A stretch of 64,000 nucleotides of DNA from Megalobrama amblycephala (taxonomy: Eukaryota; Chordata; Actinopteri; Cypriniformes; Xenocyprididae): the NCBI RefSeq assembly GCF_018812025.1, contig NC_063054.1, forward strand, positions 37,594,396 to 37,658,395. Direction: 5' to 3'. The first letter of the stretch is position 1; each line of letters opens with the position of its first letter. The notes under the pieces were generated by a model that made no database searches, was not told the DNA's origin, and worked only from the letters and a program-made list of their open reading frames with translations. Both the position numbers and the translations under genes were made by a program. Below are positions 11,101 through 45,700 of the stretch, piece after piece.

Positions 11101-12026
11101 CATTCAGTCACTTCTGCTTTGTCCCTAAATAAATCAGCAGTTTTGAATAAATCTTTTGAGTGAATGATTCAATGACTAACTTGTTAAGACAATGATTTGC
11201 CGCCACCTACAGGCCGTTTAAGTATAATTTCATTTTATCTGAGGGACTGAGTGACAAAGACTGAACACTTTTCTGGTTAAACAGAGAATGCATTTATAAA
11301 TAGACTATTAAGAGCGAAATATGAAATAACATTGTAAATATAAGAGATAAAGTAATTGCTGTTGCATTGCATACAATGTTTTTTTGTCTGTCTTTTTCCT
11401 TTTGGGAAATTGCAAAGGTCGCCTCTGACAACAACTAAACAGCATATTTAAAGTCAGCTTGAAAGAGAAGTTTCACTAGTCTTTTCTTCCTCATTAGATG
11501 TCACTGCAAAAGGGAGGGGAAGTTTTATTTTGATTCAAGATTATAAAGGCACATGAATTAAATGAACAAATCATTTATAATAAATACTACAATATTCCAT
11601 AAAAAAAAAAAATTGTCAATTTTGATTTCATGTTGACTTTTAATGTTCTATTCACTCACTCATTCAGAACTCCAGGGTTATTTCCTGCATGCACGTCCTC
11701 CTCCGCGTTTCCACGTGCAGCTGTTTTTTGAGTGCTGTGACCCCTCCGCAGACAAGAGACCCCTGACAGTTCAGGTAGTGACCTTTGACCTCTCCATCCA
11801 CACTGATATGCAATGTTCACCTCCACATGACAAAACACAGCTCACTTCTCTTGTCCTGCAGGTGGAGCCACTGTTCGCCCGGCAGCTGCTGCTCCTCCTC
11901 CAGCAGGGCGGCGTGAATTACATGAGAAGCACCCATGAACTTTCACCTCTGACCCCTGAGCAGATTTACACCCATCAAGATTTCCCTGCCATCAATGGAC
12001 AGCATGGCAACTTCATCCAAGAGTGA
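2852..12026 (+). CDS. irf4: IRF4-subfamily interferon regulatory factor (8 coding exons, complete)
   Basis: Exons: 2852-3025, 3735-3921, 7097-7182, 7300-7405, 7501-7608, 7726-8046, 11668-11774, 11862-12026. They join in frame to 417 codons; human IRF4 has about 450. Residues 1-120 form an IRF DNA-binding domain with all five family tryptophans (W13, W28, W40, W60, W79) and the motif [16 protein letters not shown] short linker contains DRSWRDF, an IRF4 hallmark. The IRF-association domain spans roughly residues 220-390 ([20 protein letters not shown], then [16 protein letters not shown]). The C-terminus ends FIQE, like IRF4. Family members are nuclear factors that bind GAAA-containing sites, usually with PU.1 or BATF-JUN partners, in lymphoid and myeloid cells. 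The start is the ATG at 2852, with A at -3; a CACAG acceptor lies just upstream, so an untranslated exon is likely. Linker and IAD diverge more than expected for the main irf4 gene, so this may be one of the fish duplicates. The subfamily is sure; the exact paralog is not. Confidence 0.9.
3080..3730 (+). repeat. Right copy of the duplicated segment, carrying a MITE insertion
   Basis: This is IRF intron 1 sequence homologous to about 1617-1975. It is longer because a 365-bp element with terminal inverted repeats sits inside it (3269-3633). The copy ends at the acceptor of IRF coding exon 2. Confidence 0.8.
3269..3633. mobile_element. MITE with AAGGTGCA-type ends, TTAA target
   Basis: The left terminus reads AGGTGCAATATGTAAAT, and the right terminus is the near inverted copy ATTTACACACTGCACCT. 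It is flanked by TTAA (3265-3268) and TCAA (3634-3637). The homologous segment at 1871-1890 has one TTAA and no insert. A duplicated TTAA target suggests piggyBac-type mobilisation; no transposase is encoded. Confidence 0.8.
4085..4510. repeat. Repeat-derived sequence upstream of the 21-bp array
   Basis: The sequence is GC-richer than its surroundings and includes CCGCGTCCGGATGC, CCGCATCCGCACAG and ACACATGCGCAGTA. These words resemble the segment at 61060-61170 in the transposon-rich right end. It begins after a fragment, AGGGCTGTCAAAATTAA (about 4056-4072), that resembles the ends of the hAT-like elements near 25 kb. No coding function is supported. Confidence 0.5.
4547..5766. repeat. 21-bp satellite-like tandem array in IRF intron 2
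   Basis: About 58 units of 21 bp. Each opens GAATTAGTAAATC and ends in one of two alternating tails, GAGGGAAC or ATGCGCAC/GTGCGCAC, giving a loose 42-bp dimer. An inverted fragment of the same unit lies just before the array (about 4510-4546). Because 21 is a multiple of three, long ORFs run through both strands; they are an arithmetic effect, not genes. The array ends in AATTAAATTTTTTTTC and then TGCATGTCATG, both of which also border the related short copy near 62.84-63.03 kb. Confidence 0.95.
6094..6530. mobile_element. Probable TTAA-type MITE, right end unclear
   Basis: It begins TTAAAGGGGGGTGTCAC and continues through an evenly mixed-composition segment (CTCATGTTAATC, GGAGTACCTATAGAGTAG) unlike the AT-rich intron around it. 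The start resembles the TTAA-flanked elements at 28.5, 29.9 and 62.0 kb. I could not place a matching right terminus, so the end coordinate is approximate. Confidence 0.45.
6722..6857. repeat. Near-perfect palindrome with an (AT)n centre
   Basis: The arms of about 53 nt (TAATTACAGAAAAATGTGC ... ATAATGCAT, and its reverse complement) surround (AT)n at about 6775-6802. The arms differ by one base in a T/A run. A second (AT)n tract follows directly (about 6855-6924). Confidence 0.9.
8480..11195. repeat. 77-bp minisatellite, about 35 copies, in IRF intron 6
   Basis: The unit includes GTCCCTGAATGAATCAG, TTTTGAATGAATCGTTC and GTGAATGACTC, then ATGACTCACTCAG. Every full unit holds at least one TGACTCA (AP-1 consensus) and many hold two. 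Variants recur in blocks: the ACCGTTCGAG form appears near 9225, 9609, 10072, 10303, 10456 and 10686, spacings that are multiples of about 77. Edge copies are degenerate. It fills most of the intron between coding exons 6 (ends 8046) and 7 (starts 11668). Confidence 0.95.
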
Positions 12027-12386
12027 CAAGACGTTTCTAGATTTTACTATGTATTAGCAAAGTAAAAGATACCAATTTTTAATTAACAGTTAATAATATT
12101 AATAACCCCAAAACTACATATAGGTGAGCCACGTAGCAACTTAATGCATTAATACAAAGTGTGTCACAATATATATAAATTCAGCTTTGCATCACAGAAA
12201 TAAATTATATTTTAAAGTATATTAAAATAGAAAACCATAATTTTAAATTGTAATAATATTTCACAATATTATTGTTTTTTCTGTATTTATTATGAAATAA
12301 ATGGAGCCTTAATGAGCATAAGACTTTGTTCAAAAACATTAAAAATAGTAATGTTTCCAAACTTTTGACTGGTAGTGTGTATATTT

Positions 12387-12475
<89 letters not shown>

Positions 12476-14161
12476 TTAAAAGTATTAATCTGAAAACATT
12501 AAGAAATATTTCAGTGGCTGTCTGATTAGTAATGTTTATATTTTTGTGCTTTGTATGTCATTTTCTCTGCTTGCACTGTTTTAATGTTGTAAAACTGATT
12601 CAACAGCATCTCAGGGACAAAATCTGTTTAAAATGAATGTATGTGAATTAAATATCCACATATTGTTTATTGCACAGTATATACTGTAAAATAAAAGTAT
12701 GTGAAACTATAGATTATGCAATGATAAACATATCAGTAACACTTCACCATAACTTTACAATTAGTTACAAATGAACCAATGTATGTTAATAAACACTGTT
12801 TATTTTTGATTAGTTAATGCATTAACTTGTCACATTTCTTTATAGCGTACAGTATGTCCTGTGCCCCTTTATGCAAGTATTAAATATTATACATTCTTAT
12901 AACATTAAATAATATAAATGTTTGGTCTAACTCTGCCCCTTCAATTAACAAAGCATGAGTCATTTATTTCTTCATTTATTGCATTTATTTGGTTCACTTT
13001 AAAACACAGAAATGCACAATAAATATGACATTCACTGGCTACCATACACAACTGGACAGTGTTTGAAATCAGAGACAATTTTTTAGAGTGAAACACTTGT
13101 AAACTTTTTTTTTTTTCCCTACACGGACCACACAATATGGGTTTGGAATGGACACGGTTAGTTACCCACAGATGCTGTCTAGTAGTGAAATGAGTGACGC
13201 TTCCAGAGATCTCAAAGCATTCGGACCTCCAACAACAGTTTGTGTCACAGCAACGGAGGCCGAGCAGAACTTGTGCATCTTTTCACGCCGTTCCAAGTCG
13301 TGCCACGAGATAACATCAGGAAGTGACATCATTCAGTGAGTGATTGCATACACAAACCCACAGTGAAGTGGTGAACCTGATTTGCTAGAAACTGAAGCAA
13401 CCTGGTTACTAGTGAAATAGTGTTCAAAATAATACTGACATCTCTTCATTTCAAGTGCTTCCCTTTCAAATGAACTAGAAAAGTCCCTAAAATATCACAA
13501 AACAGTAAAACAATCATCACGTAGGAATATGATTATACACGTTCAATATAAAAAACTCAAATAAACAATATAAAACATTGAAGAACAAGGCAAATAAAAT
13601 GCTTTGGTCAAAAAAATTATTCGTGGTACATATTGGCAGGAGGATGTCCATTTACTTGAGTCAAACGAACATGAAAATGCACCAAATGAACTAAACGCAT
13701 CAAATCGCCACGATGTAAACAAAAAAGATTTTCGATTTGAGCAACTGACCCTGACGCAGCGGATTTGGCCACCGAATACTTCCCGAGTATCATACACAGT
13801 TCGGAAAACGATTCCTCTCCGTTCACGTACACAGATATGTGTTTATATATTGGTTATATTTCAGCAGGAGAACATCTTTAGAGAACATTGCATGCTGGGA
13901 TGGCTGAGAGTGGCGTCGGAGGTTAATGCCGCCACGAACTTCTCTCTCTGCACTCTAGTCTGAAGCTCAGACCAAGTAAAAACTCGTCATCAAGTATGAC
14001 TGGATTTGCGCAAACCGCATAGGGCAAACCCGCCAAACAGCCTCGTACAGAACGGGATAAAGCGACGCCCAACATTTCTTCGTATGTCATGCCGTGAGCT
14101 TGGCGAAGCGTGTCTCACAGTGCGTGTGGGTACGTAAGCGTGTCTATGTATGCGCAGGTGC
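12027..14161. other. Convergent intergenic region, 3' UTRs of the IRF gene and ncoa7
   Basis: The two genes end tail to tail, 2.1 kb between stop codons. Plus-strand AATAAA words (for example about 12198, 12295 and 12690) could end the IRF transcript. A cluster of TTTATT on the plus strand near 12962-12990 (AATAAA on the minus strand) could end ncoa7. About 12180-12385 is a partial copy of the foldback family seen at 51.2-52.1 kb, followed by (AT)n at about 12402-12471. Short ORFs here lack domains. Confidence 0.5.
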
Positions 14162-36906
<22,745 letters not shown>

Positions 36907-38326
36907 TACGGACCCCTGAGACGCAGCAACTCTTTCCAGTCCGGTATCGGGGCCTCTCCTTCCGTCGTGCAGCGTTGCCCGAGCGTTCCTGTCCTAACAA
37001 ACACAGAAAAAGCAGAAGGAGGCCAATATCGGCCCCTTAATATGTCTGCCGTTATCTCTAGTCGTGGGTCAATAGGTCACATACAGGTTGCTGCAATAAA
37101 CCCACTGACAAAAACATCAGCTCCGAGTCGGAAAACTGTCGATTCAGACTGGATCTGTTGAGGCTGAGCTTGTTTTTTGGGGGTGAAGCCATTAGATCAC
37201 CTCTGATGATGGCATATCTTCACTCATTATTGTTCAAGATCAACAAAGCCAGTGTTTGATTTGAGATAAGCTGTGATTAGATTGAGCCAAAGCATCTGAT
37301 ATCTCAAATCAATCTGCTTTGGTTACATGATGGGGGGTTAAACTGAACAGATAAATGACATAATCCTATTCAACAGAGAGTGAAACCCACGTTTATCACG
37401 TCTGAGATGTCACGTAATTTTACGCGAATGCATGCAAAATGACGTCACGTGCATCACATTACAGTCGAGCTTTCATATGGAAATTCATGCACAAAAGACA
37501 ACATTACGTGCATGCATTAAAATTAAACATTTTATAAAGATGACATCATGCATAACTTTATATATCGTGATCGACGCATAGGCCAAATGCTGTATGTTTA
37601 AATTATTTTCTGTTGCACGCATTTGAAACATGGTCCTGACATGCATGTTATCTGAAAACAGATATAATAAGGACATATATTGGATCCTGCAGGAAATGCA
37701 TGCGCATGTTTGAAGAAACAAGAACCCACCTAAACAAACACTACATCCCTGAAGATCCAGCAGCTCCTTCTTCACTTGATGTTCTCGTCGATCATATAAA
37801 CGCTCTTCTTATTCGTGTAGATGTGAATGAGAATCCACTATTGTTGATATAAACACACACACATGCAGTCCAGGCTAACAGGCTAAAGCTAAAGGTATTA
37901 AAGTCCTTCCATTTCGGGATTCAGAGCGGATTCCGTTTGTTTCCTGATATATTTCCGAAACACCGACGCCTGCTTTCGGGACTTTGACGCGTTATATCGA
38001 GAGTCAATCGTCAAAAACGTTTGATGTGCGTGTTTGGGTTTGCAAATGGAATTATTTATGTATTCATATCTAAATTTAAATGTCGGTTTTCTCATAGGTC
38101 GAAGTCCTCTTATACCACGCCCATTTTTCCATATGATTGACAGGAAAAGCGGAAAAGCCCCTCCCTGTTTTATGCTGTATTTATTGTTTTACATCATTTA
38201 CATTATTTTATCTAGAATTCTGTCTTATTTTGTTGCAATTGTAGTGCTTTTTTTATTTTTTATTTTTTTAAATGTTTTATATTTTATTTATTTTTAGTAA
38301 ATTATAACAATTATATTATTTTTGGA

Positions 38327-38814
38327 TCATAATTATGACTTTTTCCTCATAGTTTTGACTTTTTATGCCATAATAATGGCTTTTATCTCATAATTTTGAA
38401 TTTTGATGTGATAATTATGAAGCTTTTATCATAATTTTGAAATTTAATGTCATAATAGATTTTTTCTTATATAGTTTTGACTTTTTATGTCATTATTATA
38501 ATGCTTATATCATGTCACACATATATTTTATCATAATTATGACATAGTATCTCATAATTTAGATTTTTGGATCATAATTATGACTTTTTCCTCATAGTTT
38601 TGACTTTTTATGCCATAATAATGGCTTTTATCTCATAATTTTGAATTTTGATGTGATAATTATGAAGCTTTTATCATAATTTTGAAATTTAATGTCATAA
38701 TAGATTTTTTCTTATATAGTTTTGACTTTTTATGTCATTATTATAATGCTTATATCATGTCACACATATATTTTATCATAATTATGACATAGTATCTCAT
38801 AATTTAGATTTTTG
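38327..38814. repeat. Near-identical 244-bp tandem duplication
   Basis: Two copies (about 38327-38570 and 38571-38814) of a block running from ATCATAATTATGACTTTTTC to ATAATTTAGATTTTTGG are almost identical, so the duplication is recent. It belongs to the same ATAATTATGAC family as the arrays at 32.3-36.5 kb. Confidence 0.9.
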
Positions 38815-39744
38815 GATAGTTTTGACTTTTTATGCCATAATAATGGCTTTTATCTCATGATTTGGATTTTTTGTCATAATTTTGACTTAATATCTCATAA
38901 TTTTGACCTTTCGTGTCATAATTAAATATTCCTCTTTTGACTTTTTCTGTTATAATTATGGCTTTTATCTCATAATTATGACTTTTTCCTCATAGTTTTC
39001 AGCATAATTCCAACTTTTTGTCATAATAATGGCCTTCACCTTGTAATTTAGAATTTTTGAGCCATAATTATTGTTTGTCATCATAATTTTGACCTTTTGT
39101 GTGTGTGTGTGTGTTGTTTTTTCATTTTACATCATTTACATGTTTTTATCTAGAATTCTATTTTATTTTCTTGCAATTGTAGTGGTTTTTTAAAATATTT
39201 TATATTTTATTTATTTTTTAGCAAATTATAACAAGTATATTAACATCCAAAACTATCAAAACATCGCCAACGGTAATTAATTAAATATATAAATAACTTG
39301 AAACTGAAGTGTGACAACTTGCCCCAATCTATAATACTCTTGTCCTGAGCTCACAGTTTTGAACTCAAAATGGTTGTAATTCATGAATTCTTTGGAGTAC
39401 AGACCTGTTTTTGAAGACGACATTCAGCAGATTAAAAAAATAAAATTGTAAATATGTTGTAGAAGCTTAAGTTTATTGTAAAGCAAATTTAGTGAACTAA
39501 ATATTTATATTTAATCCAAAAAAATATTTTACAAAATAACCTGGACTCTAAAAATTGCTAGAAAATCAAAGCCGTACATCTAACTAAGTTGCGTTCCAAA
39601 TTTGAATTTGATATCACAAAAATTGAGCTGCTAAAATGTTTTAAAGTTTCCTTTCCATGGTAATGCATGTGTCCGGTTTCGGTTTCGGTCACTTTTGAAT
39701 TACACTAAAGAAAAGACTATAGCATAACTCAAGAAGCGTCACTC

Positions 39745-40530
39745 GTATTGTTTTGAATGGGAGAAAGTGCAACGAGCAATATGGCGGAATAAGTCTCGCC
39801 TTCTAAATAAGAATCAATCACCGATTGGTAAAGTCATCGCGTCACTGCAGCGGCCGTTAGAAGCTCCGGTTCCTATAGAAACAGTCAGACACGCGCCTCC
39901 GAAATGAGGCACAAGAGACGCGCATTTAGGACTGTGCTTGCTAGCTTGATCCAGCCTGAAAAATACCGTTTTTTAATTCGAGCGTTCGGAAAGAGAGTTT
40001 ATGAGGCAGTTGTTGTCAGATTTCATTGGTGATTTCAAATATGAAATTTAATCGAAAGCTTGGTGAACATCTTTGGAGAATTTGATGTTTCCCCATTCAA
40101 AGAGATAGGAGCTGCACTTGGATGACCGATAGGCGTTTCAAAGATGGCCGACTTTGCTTTCAAGGAAAGTCTGTTCACTCGACGCCTCCGGGCAGCCATT
40201 TCGGGAATCCAAGAAATTCAAAAACTGCTTGGCGAACTCACAATTAAATAACGTATTTCAAATCAGCAACAAAATCTGACATGAGCTGTTCCATAAATGT
40301 TATTTCTTATTCTCAAATAGCGTTAAAAACGCTTATTTTTCAGGCTAGACGAGCCAATGCGCATGTGCAGTCATAAACGCGAGTCTCAGGTTTCTATGGG
40401 AACCGCGCTTCTAACGGCAGTTGCAGTGACGCAATGACTTTATCGATCAGCAATTGGCTCTGTTACTTAGAAGGCGGGATTTATTCCGCTATTTTGCGCG
40501 TTGCAGTTTCTCCCTTTCATGACCTATACT
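39745..40530. mobile_element. Foldback element with about 130-bp inverted arms
   Basis: The left arm (GAGAAAGTGCAACGAGCAAT ... CGTCACTGCAGCGGCCGTTA) is the approximate reverse complement of the right arm (GCCGTTAGAAGC complement at about 40410 ... TTGCAGTTTCTCCC). Inner blocks TCCAGCCTGAAAAATA and TATTTTTCAGGCTAGA also pair. The arms are GC-richer than the surrounding DNA. Non-coding. Confidence 0.85.
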
Positions 40531-40929
40531 ATACTGAAGTGTGTGATATTAACCGGGACATAAACACTGTTGAAATATCTGTCTGAAAGCACCTGTCTAA
40601 AACAGAACTGAAACCAGTTCTTGCGTCATTGAAGTGTGTATCTTTGTTTTTAATAGAAAAATGCAAAAGTAAGAGAAGTGGTTGATCTGTGCTGTTTTCA
40701 AGTGTTGGCGTCACATATGCTGGAACACGATCTATAATATAATAATATAATAAATAATAAACACACAATTCCCTGTATGTATGAACATATTCATTAATTT
40801 TTTTATGCATTTAAACAATACTGATTGGCTATAATTTTGTAAAACAACAACAACAAAACATCTTTCCCATCTCATATTCAACAAAAGTCAGAAAGATGTA
40901 ATATAAGCCTATACACCTTCTACAAGATG

Positions 40930-41665
40930 TAATATAAGTCTCTGGTGTCCCCAGTTTCAGTTTCAGCTCAAAATCCCCCACAGATCATTTATTATAGCTT
41001 GTCAAATTTGCCCCTATTTGGGTGTGAGCAAAAACACGCCATTTTTGTGTGTGTCCCTTTAAATGCAAATGAGCTGCTGCTCCCCGCCCCCTTTCCAGAA
41101 GAGGGCGGAGCTTTAACAGCTCAACAACAACAAAGCTGGAGAATCTCACGCAGCCAAAATGACTAAAGTGTTCAGCCTTACATTGTTCAAACCGGAGTCG
41201 ACACAGATGGAGAGACTCAGGAAGAAGTTACAACTTTTAGAATGAAACTGGACGTTTCTGAATGGTTAGTGGATAAATTGATGTAGTTGCTGAGGAGTTG
41301 ATTCAACTCATCCACTAGCATGTGCCGTCATGTTCATCTTTTGTGTTGAATTGACCCTCGTTTGTGAAGCAGTCCGGCGTAAAATGACGACATGTCAACA
41401 ACACTCTACTACAACAACTCTTCCTCTTCTCTAAAGCAGCCTAACATGGCCCCGCCCCCTTTGTTGTATGTTCTCAGAGGCGGGGTTTATGTAAATTTGA
41501 GGGTTTGTGATGTCACTAACCCAGGAAGAAGCTTGTTGTAGTCCTTAAGCAGCAATTTCTGTAAAAGAAAGTATCTCCTTTGCATTGAACTTTGAGCGTC
41601 GTAACTTTGCAGATGTTGTTTATGCTCAAACAGCAACATTACACACTAACTAAAGTTAAAATAAG
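40930..41665. mobile_element. MITE-like repeat (CTCTGGTGTCC ... ACTAACTAAAG)
   Basis: The left part matches 34350-34610 closely. The right part (TTTGCATTGAACTTTGAGCG ... CATTACACACTAACTAAAG) matches the right part of the TTAA MITE at 30484-30570. It is therefore a member of the same group of TTAA elements; exact ends were not placed. Confidence 0.65.
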
Positions 41666-42277
41666 TCAAATCATAATCAACCACCCTTCTGTAACTCCGC
41701 CCCTTTTCAGCGCTGCGCTCGTTGTGTTGTGTCTTCTGGTTTGTATTTCCACAGCATGAAGGTAAGATCTTACGGATTTATGAATGAACGGCTCTTTTTA
41801 AAATCTTTCCAGTCAACATTACAATGCTCAAGATAACTTTCATTAACTCTACAGTAAGTAAATCCACCAGCTAATTACGCTTTACTCAATTTTAAAGAAC
41901 ACTTTATAAGCCAAAAAGTGTCTATATAAGGAGAAATGTCTTAACTTCCTTTTTGAACATGAATTTGAAGTTGATATCACTAAAATTGAGGTTCCTGTGA
42001 AATTCTGTTTAGGTGCAGTACTAAAAATAGCCACCGGGTGACAAACACTGTAATACTATGTAATGAACATCATCATAAATTAAAGGCTGTACAATAAATA
42101 TTACCATAATATGAAATGTAAATGATATATTTTATTTTTCACATTACCATAACTGCTTTTAATCAATTGTTGTGTATTATTTCAGAATGCATTATGACAA
42201 TGAGACACAGATTCATATTCATATTTCTGTTTATCATGCATCATGTAAAATCCAGGTTAAAGCGCAGTGATGAAGGT

Positions 42278-42625
42278 TCACAGCTGAGGAACTCCCGCCA
42301 CCATCTCACTCTCAATCCCGCACTCATCACGGCCTCTCAGGATCTTAAAATAACCTGCAGAAGACAAAACCTTCAGCTAACAAACACTGTGTAGCGCTCG
42401 GTCAAATCTAGCACATTTACAATAATAAAGGTTTAAATTATTGTAAATAATAAATATTACACATTATTTTAGTAATAAATTATATATCATAATAATTTCC
42501 ACAAAATATTCTTTGATACTAGTTTTTAAAAATATAAGAAACTTATATAAAAAATGTATTATTTATTAATGTATTATTATAAATATAATATTATTATTAT
42601 AAATAATTATTATACATTATTTTAA

Positions 42626-42706
<81 letters not shown>

Positions 42707-45700
42707 TTAATAACTATTAAATATCCAATATTAAAATAATGTATAATTATCATATATAGCCTACAAATTATTGTAATTATTATAAATTATTAGTATTAGT
42801 ATTATACATTATTTTATTACACTTAATAATAAACAGTTATTATTATTAGATTAATTTCCACAAAATACAATATAAGAAACTGTAACATTAATTATGCAAT
42901 ATTATTAAAAAATATACTGCAATATGACTGAGGAATATCCCTCAATTACTGTACATTATAAATATTATACATTATATTTATAAGAAATTATTATTATAAT
43001 TTTACAATTATTGCAATATAAGAAACTGATATTAAAGCGGTTTCTTAAAATATAAAAAAACTATGCAATAATATTAAAATAATGTATAATAATTACAATT
43101 TGTAATAATTTTATTAATGTTTTAATTTTTTATTTATTTTTATATTTTATGTTTTTACTTTAACATATTTTAATATTACTTTATTTTAATATTTTGATAT
43201 TTTATTTTATAATTTTATTGTAGCATTAATAAATATTTAAAAAATATTAAAAAATATTGTATTATATTTTATTTTATTATTTAGTTATTTCTTGTTTTTT
43301 AAAGTTATTTCAATATATTTTGTTATTTTATTTTAATTTTGTTATTCTATTGTATTTATTTTAATATGTTGTTATTTTAGTTTTTTAGTTTTGTTTATTT
43401 TTAATATTTTATATTGTTATTTAAAACTGTATCTTAAAATATGAGCAACTATTATATAAAATATGCAATAATATAAAAATAATGTATAATAATTACAATT
43501 TATAATAATTGTATTAATGTTTTATTTTTATATTTTGTTATGTTATTACTTTAACATATTTTAATATTAATTTATTTTAATATTTTGATATTTTATTTTA
43601 TAATTTTATTTAAACATTTAATTATTTTACTTTATAATTAAAAAATATTGTATTTTATTTTATTATTTAGTTATTTCTTGTTTTTTTTAAAGTTATTTCA
43701 ATATTTAGTTATTTTATTTTAATTTTGTTATTCTATTTTTTTACATTTATTTTAATATGTTGTTATTTTAGTTTTTTATTTTTGTTTATTTTTAATATTT
43801 TATCTTGTTATTTAAAACTGTATCTTAAAATATGAGCAACTATTATATAAAATATGCAATAATATAATAATTACGGTTTAAAATAATTCCATGAATGTAT
43901 TATTAAATAATAAATTAATGTAATTATTATACACAATATTTTGGCAATAAGTTATTATAATAAAAATGCAACAGTGTGCATCATCATCATCATCATCATC
44001 CAGCGGTGATCCGGGTCGGTTCTCACCGTTGTCGCCCCAGTCGGAGTTCCAGGAGTTGGCCACCAGCCAGTACGGCGTTCCCTTCTCTTCTCCCCAGCCC
44101 AGGATCTTCACGGCATGGCCGCCCAGTTCGGACCCGGTCACATGCTGGTAAACGCCTGAGAGATCAAACAGAATAACTGACCGGTTCTGCAGATGACCGC
44201 TAAAGACACATGATTAAAGCTTCCTGACCCGTCTTGTAGAGCAGGAAGTCCTCATAGACGGTGAAGGCCGCTTCCACCGGACCGTTGTTGTACAGTTCAG
44301 TCATGATCTGCTGCTGGTCCGACGGGAGGTTGTACGCTTTATAGCCTGCAGGGGGCGACGGAGACACGTGACGTGAGGCGGTCGAGGCTTGGAAGCTTAC
44401 AGACAGAAGAGGAAGGTGCAGTGAACTCACCGAAGTGCTTGTCCTGTTTGTAGGGGACGCTGTACTGCGGGATACAGGCCGCGTTACACTCCGGTGTGTC
44501 CTGCTCACCTGAACACGGCGGCCGGGTGCCGTTCACATGATGCTCACAGGGCGGGATGGTGTAGGGTCTGCAACCTAGAAGTGTTCAAAAACATCTATTT
44601 TATTATTATTATCATTAGATTCATTTTATTTTAATATTTGATATTATTATTTTTTATTTATTTTAATGTTTATTTTTTTATTTAAAATGTTATTTCTTAA
44701 TGTTTTTTCAATATTTTGTTATTTTACTTTATTTAAATGATATATTGTTATTTTATTGTAAATTTTTTTATTATTATTACTTTTTTAATAGTGTTAATTT
44801 TGTTATTTTTTATGTATTTTAATGTTTTATTTTATTTTTTATTTCAGTTTAATATTTTAAATTATTTATTTTTAAATTTTATTTTATTATTTTAACAAAT
44901 TTTAATAATAATTTATTTTAATATTTTTATATTTTATTTATAATTGTCTGTATTTTAATATTTAATTGTTTTACTTTATATTTTTAAAAAAAAATATTTT
45001 ATTATTTTATATTTAATTTGATTATTTTGTTATTTCTTATTTTTTTATTTCAATATTATATTATTTGTTTATATATATATATAGTTATTTTATTGTATTT
45101 TATTATTTATTTTATTTTTATTTTTTGTTTTTTATTGTTTTTTTAATATTTTGTTAATTTATTTTATTTTCATATTTTGTTATATTATTTTTTCAATTTA
45201 TTATTATTATTATATTTTATTTTATTATGTTATTTTTTATTTTATTACTTTAACATATTTTAACATTTATTTTATTATTAATTTATTTGAATATTTTTAT
45301 TTTTATTTTGATATTTTATTTATTTTAATATTTAGTTATTTTATTTTATATTTTGTTTTATTATTTTGTTATTTCTTGTTTTTTTATTTATTTCAATATT
45401 TTGTTTTATTGTATTCTATTATTCATTTTAATTATTTATTTTTGTTTATTTTTAGTGTTTTATCTTGTTATTTTGTAATGTTTTTTTATTTACTTTAATA
45501 TTTTATTTTATTTTTAATTTATTTTAATATTTTGATATTTTATTTTATAGTATTCTGTTATTCATTTTAATTATTTTTGTTTATTTTTAGTATTTTATCT
45601 TGTTATTTTTTTAATGTTTTTTTAATTTACTTTAATATTTTATTTTATTTTTAATTTGTTTAAATATTTTATTTTTATTTATTGTAATATATTTATTTTA

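Larger units (their letters stand above)
36995..42277. other. Intergenic region between ncoa7 and cathepsin B
   Basis: The 5' end of ncoa7 lies at or beyond 36994. An untranslated first exon and promoter may be near 37700-38110, where the DNA is less AT-rich, but no core element is clear. The rest is repeats: a 244-bp tandem duplication (38327-38814), a foldback element (39745-40530), a MITE-like segment (40930-41665) and AT-rich spacer. The cathepsin B 3' UTR occupies the right edge, with AATAAA on the minus strand at 42136-42131. Confidence 0.5.

Noticed and set aside
13543..13963. Overlapping 84-, 119- and 71-residue ORFs on both strands
   Set aside because: They lie in the likely ncoa7 3' UTR with no recognisable domain, and open frames exist on both strands.
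45151..45498. 115-residue Phe/Tyr/Ile-rich plus-strand ORF resembling membrane segments
   Set aside because: It comes from T-rich low-complexity intron DNA; the hydrophobicity is only base composition.
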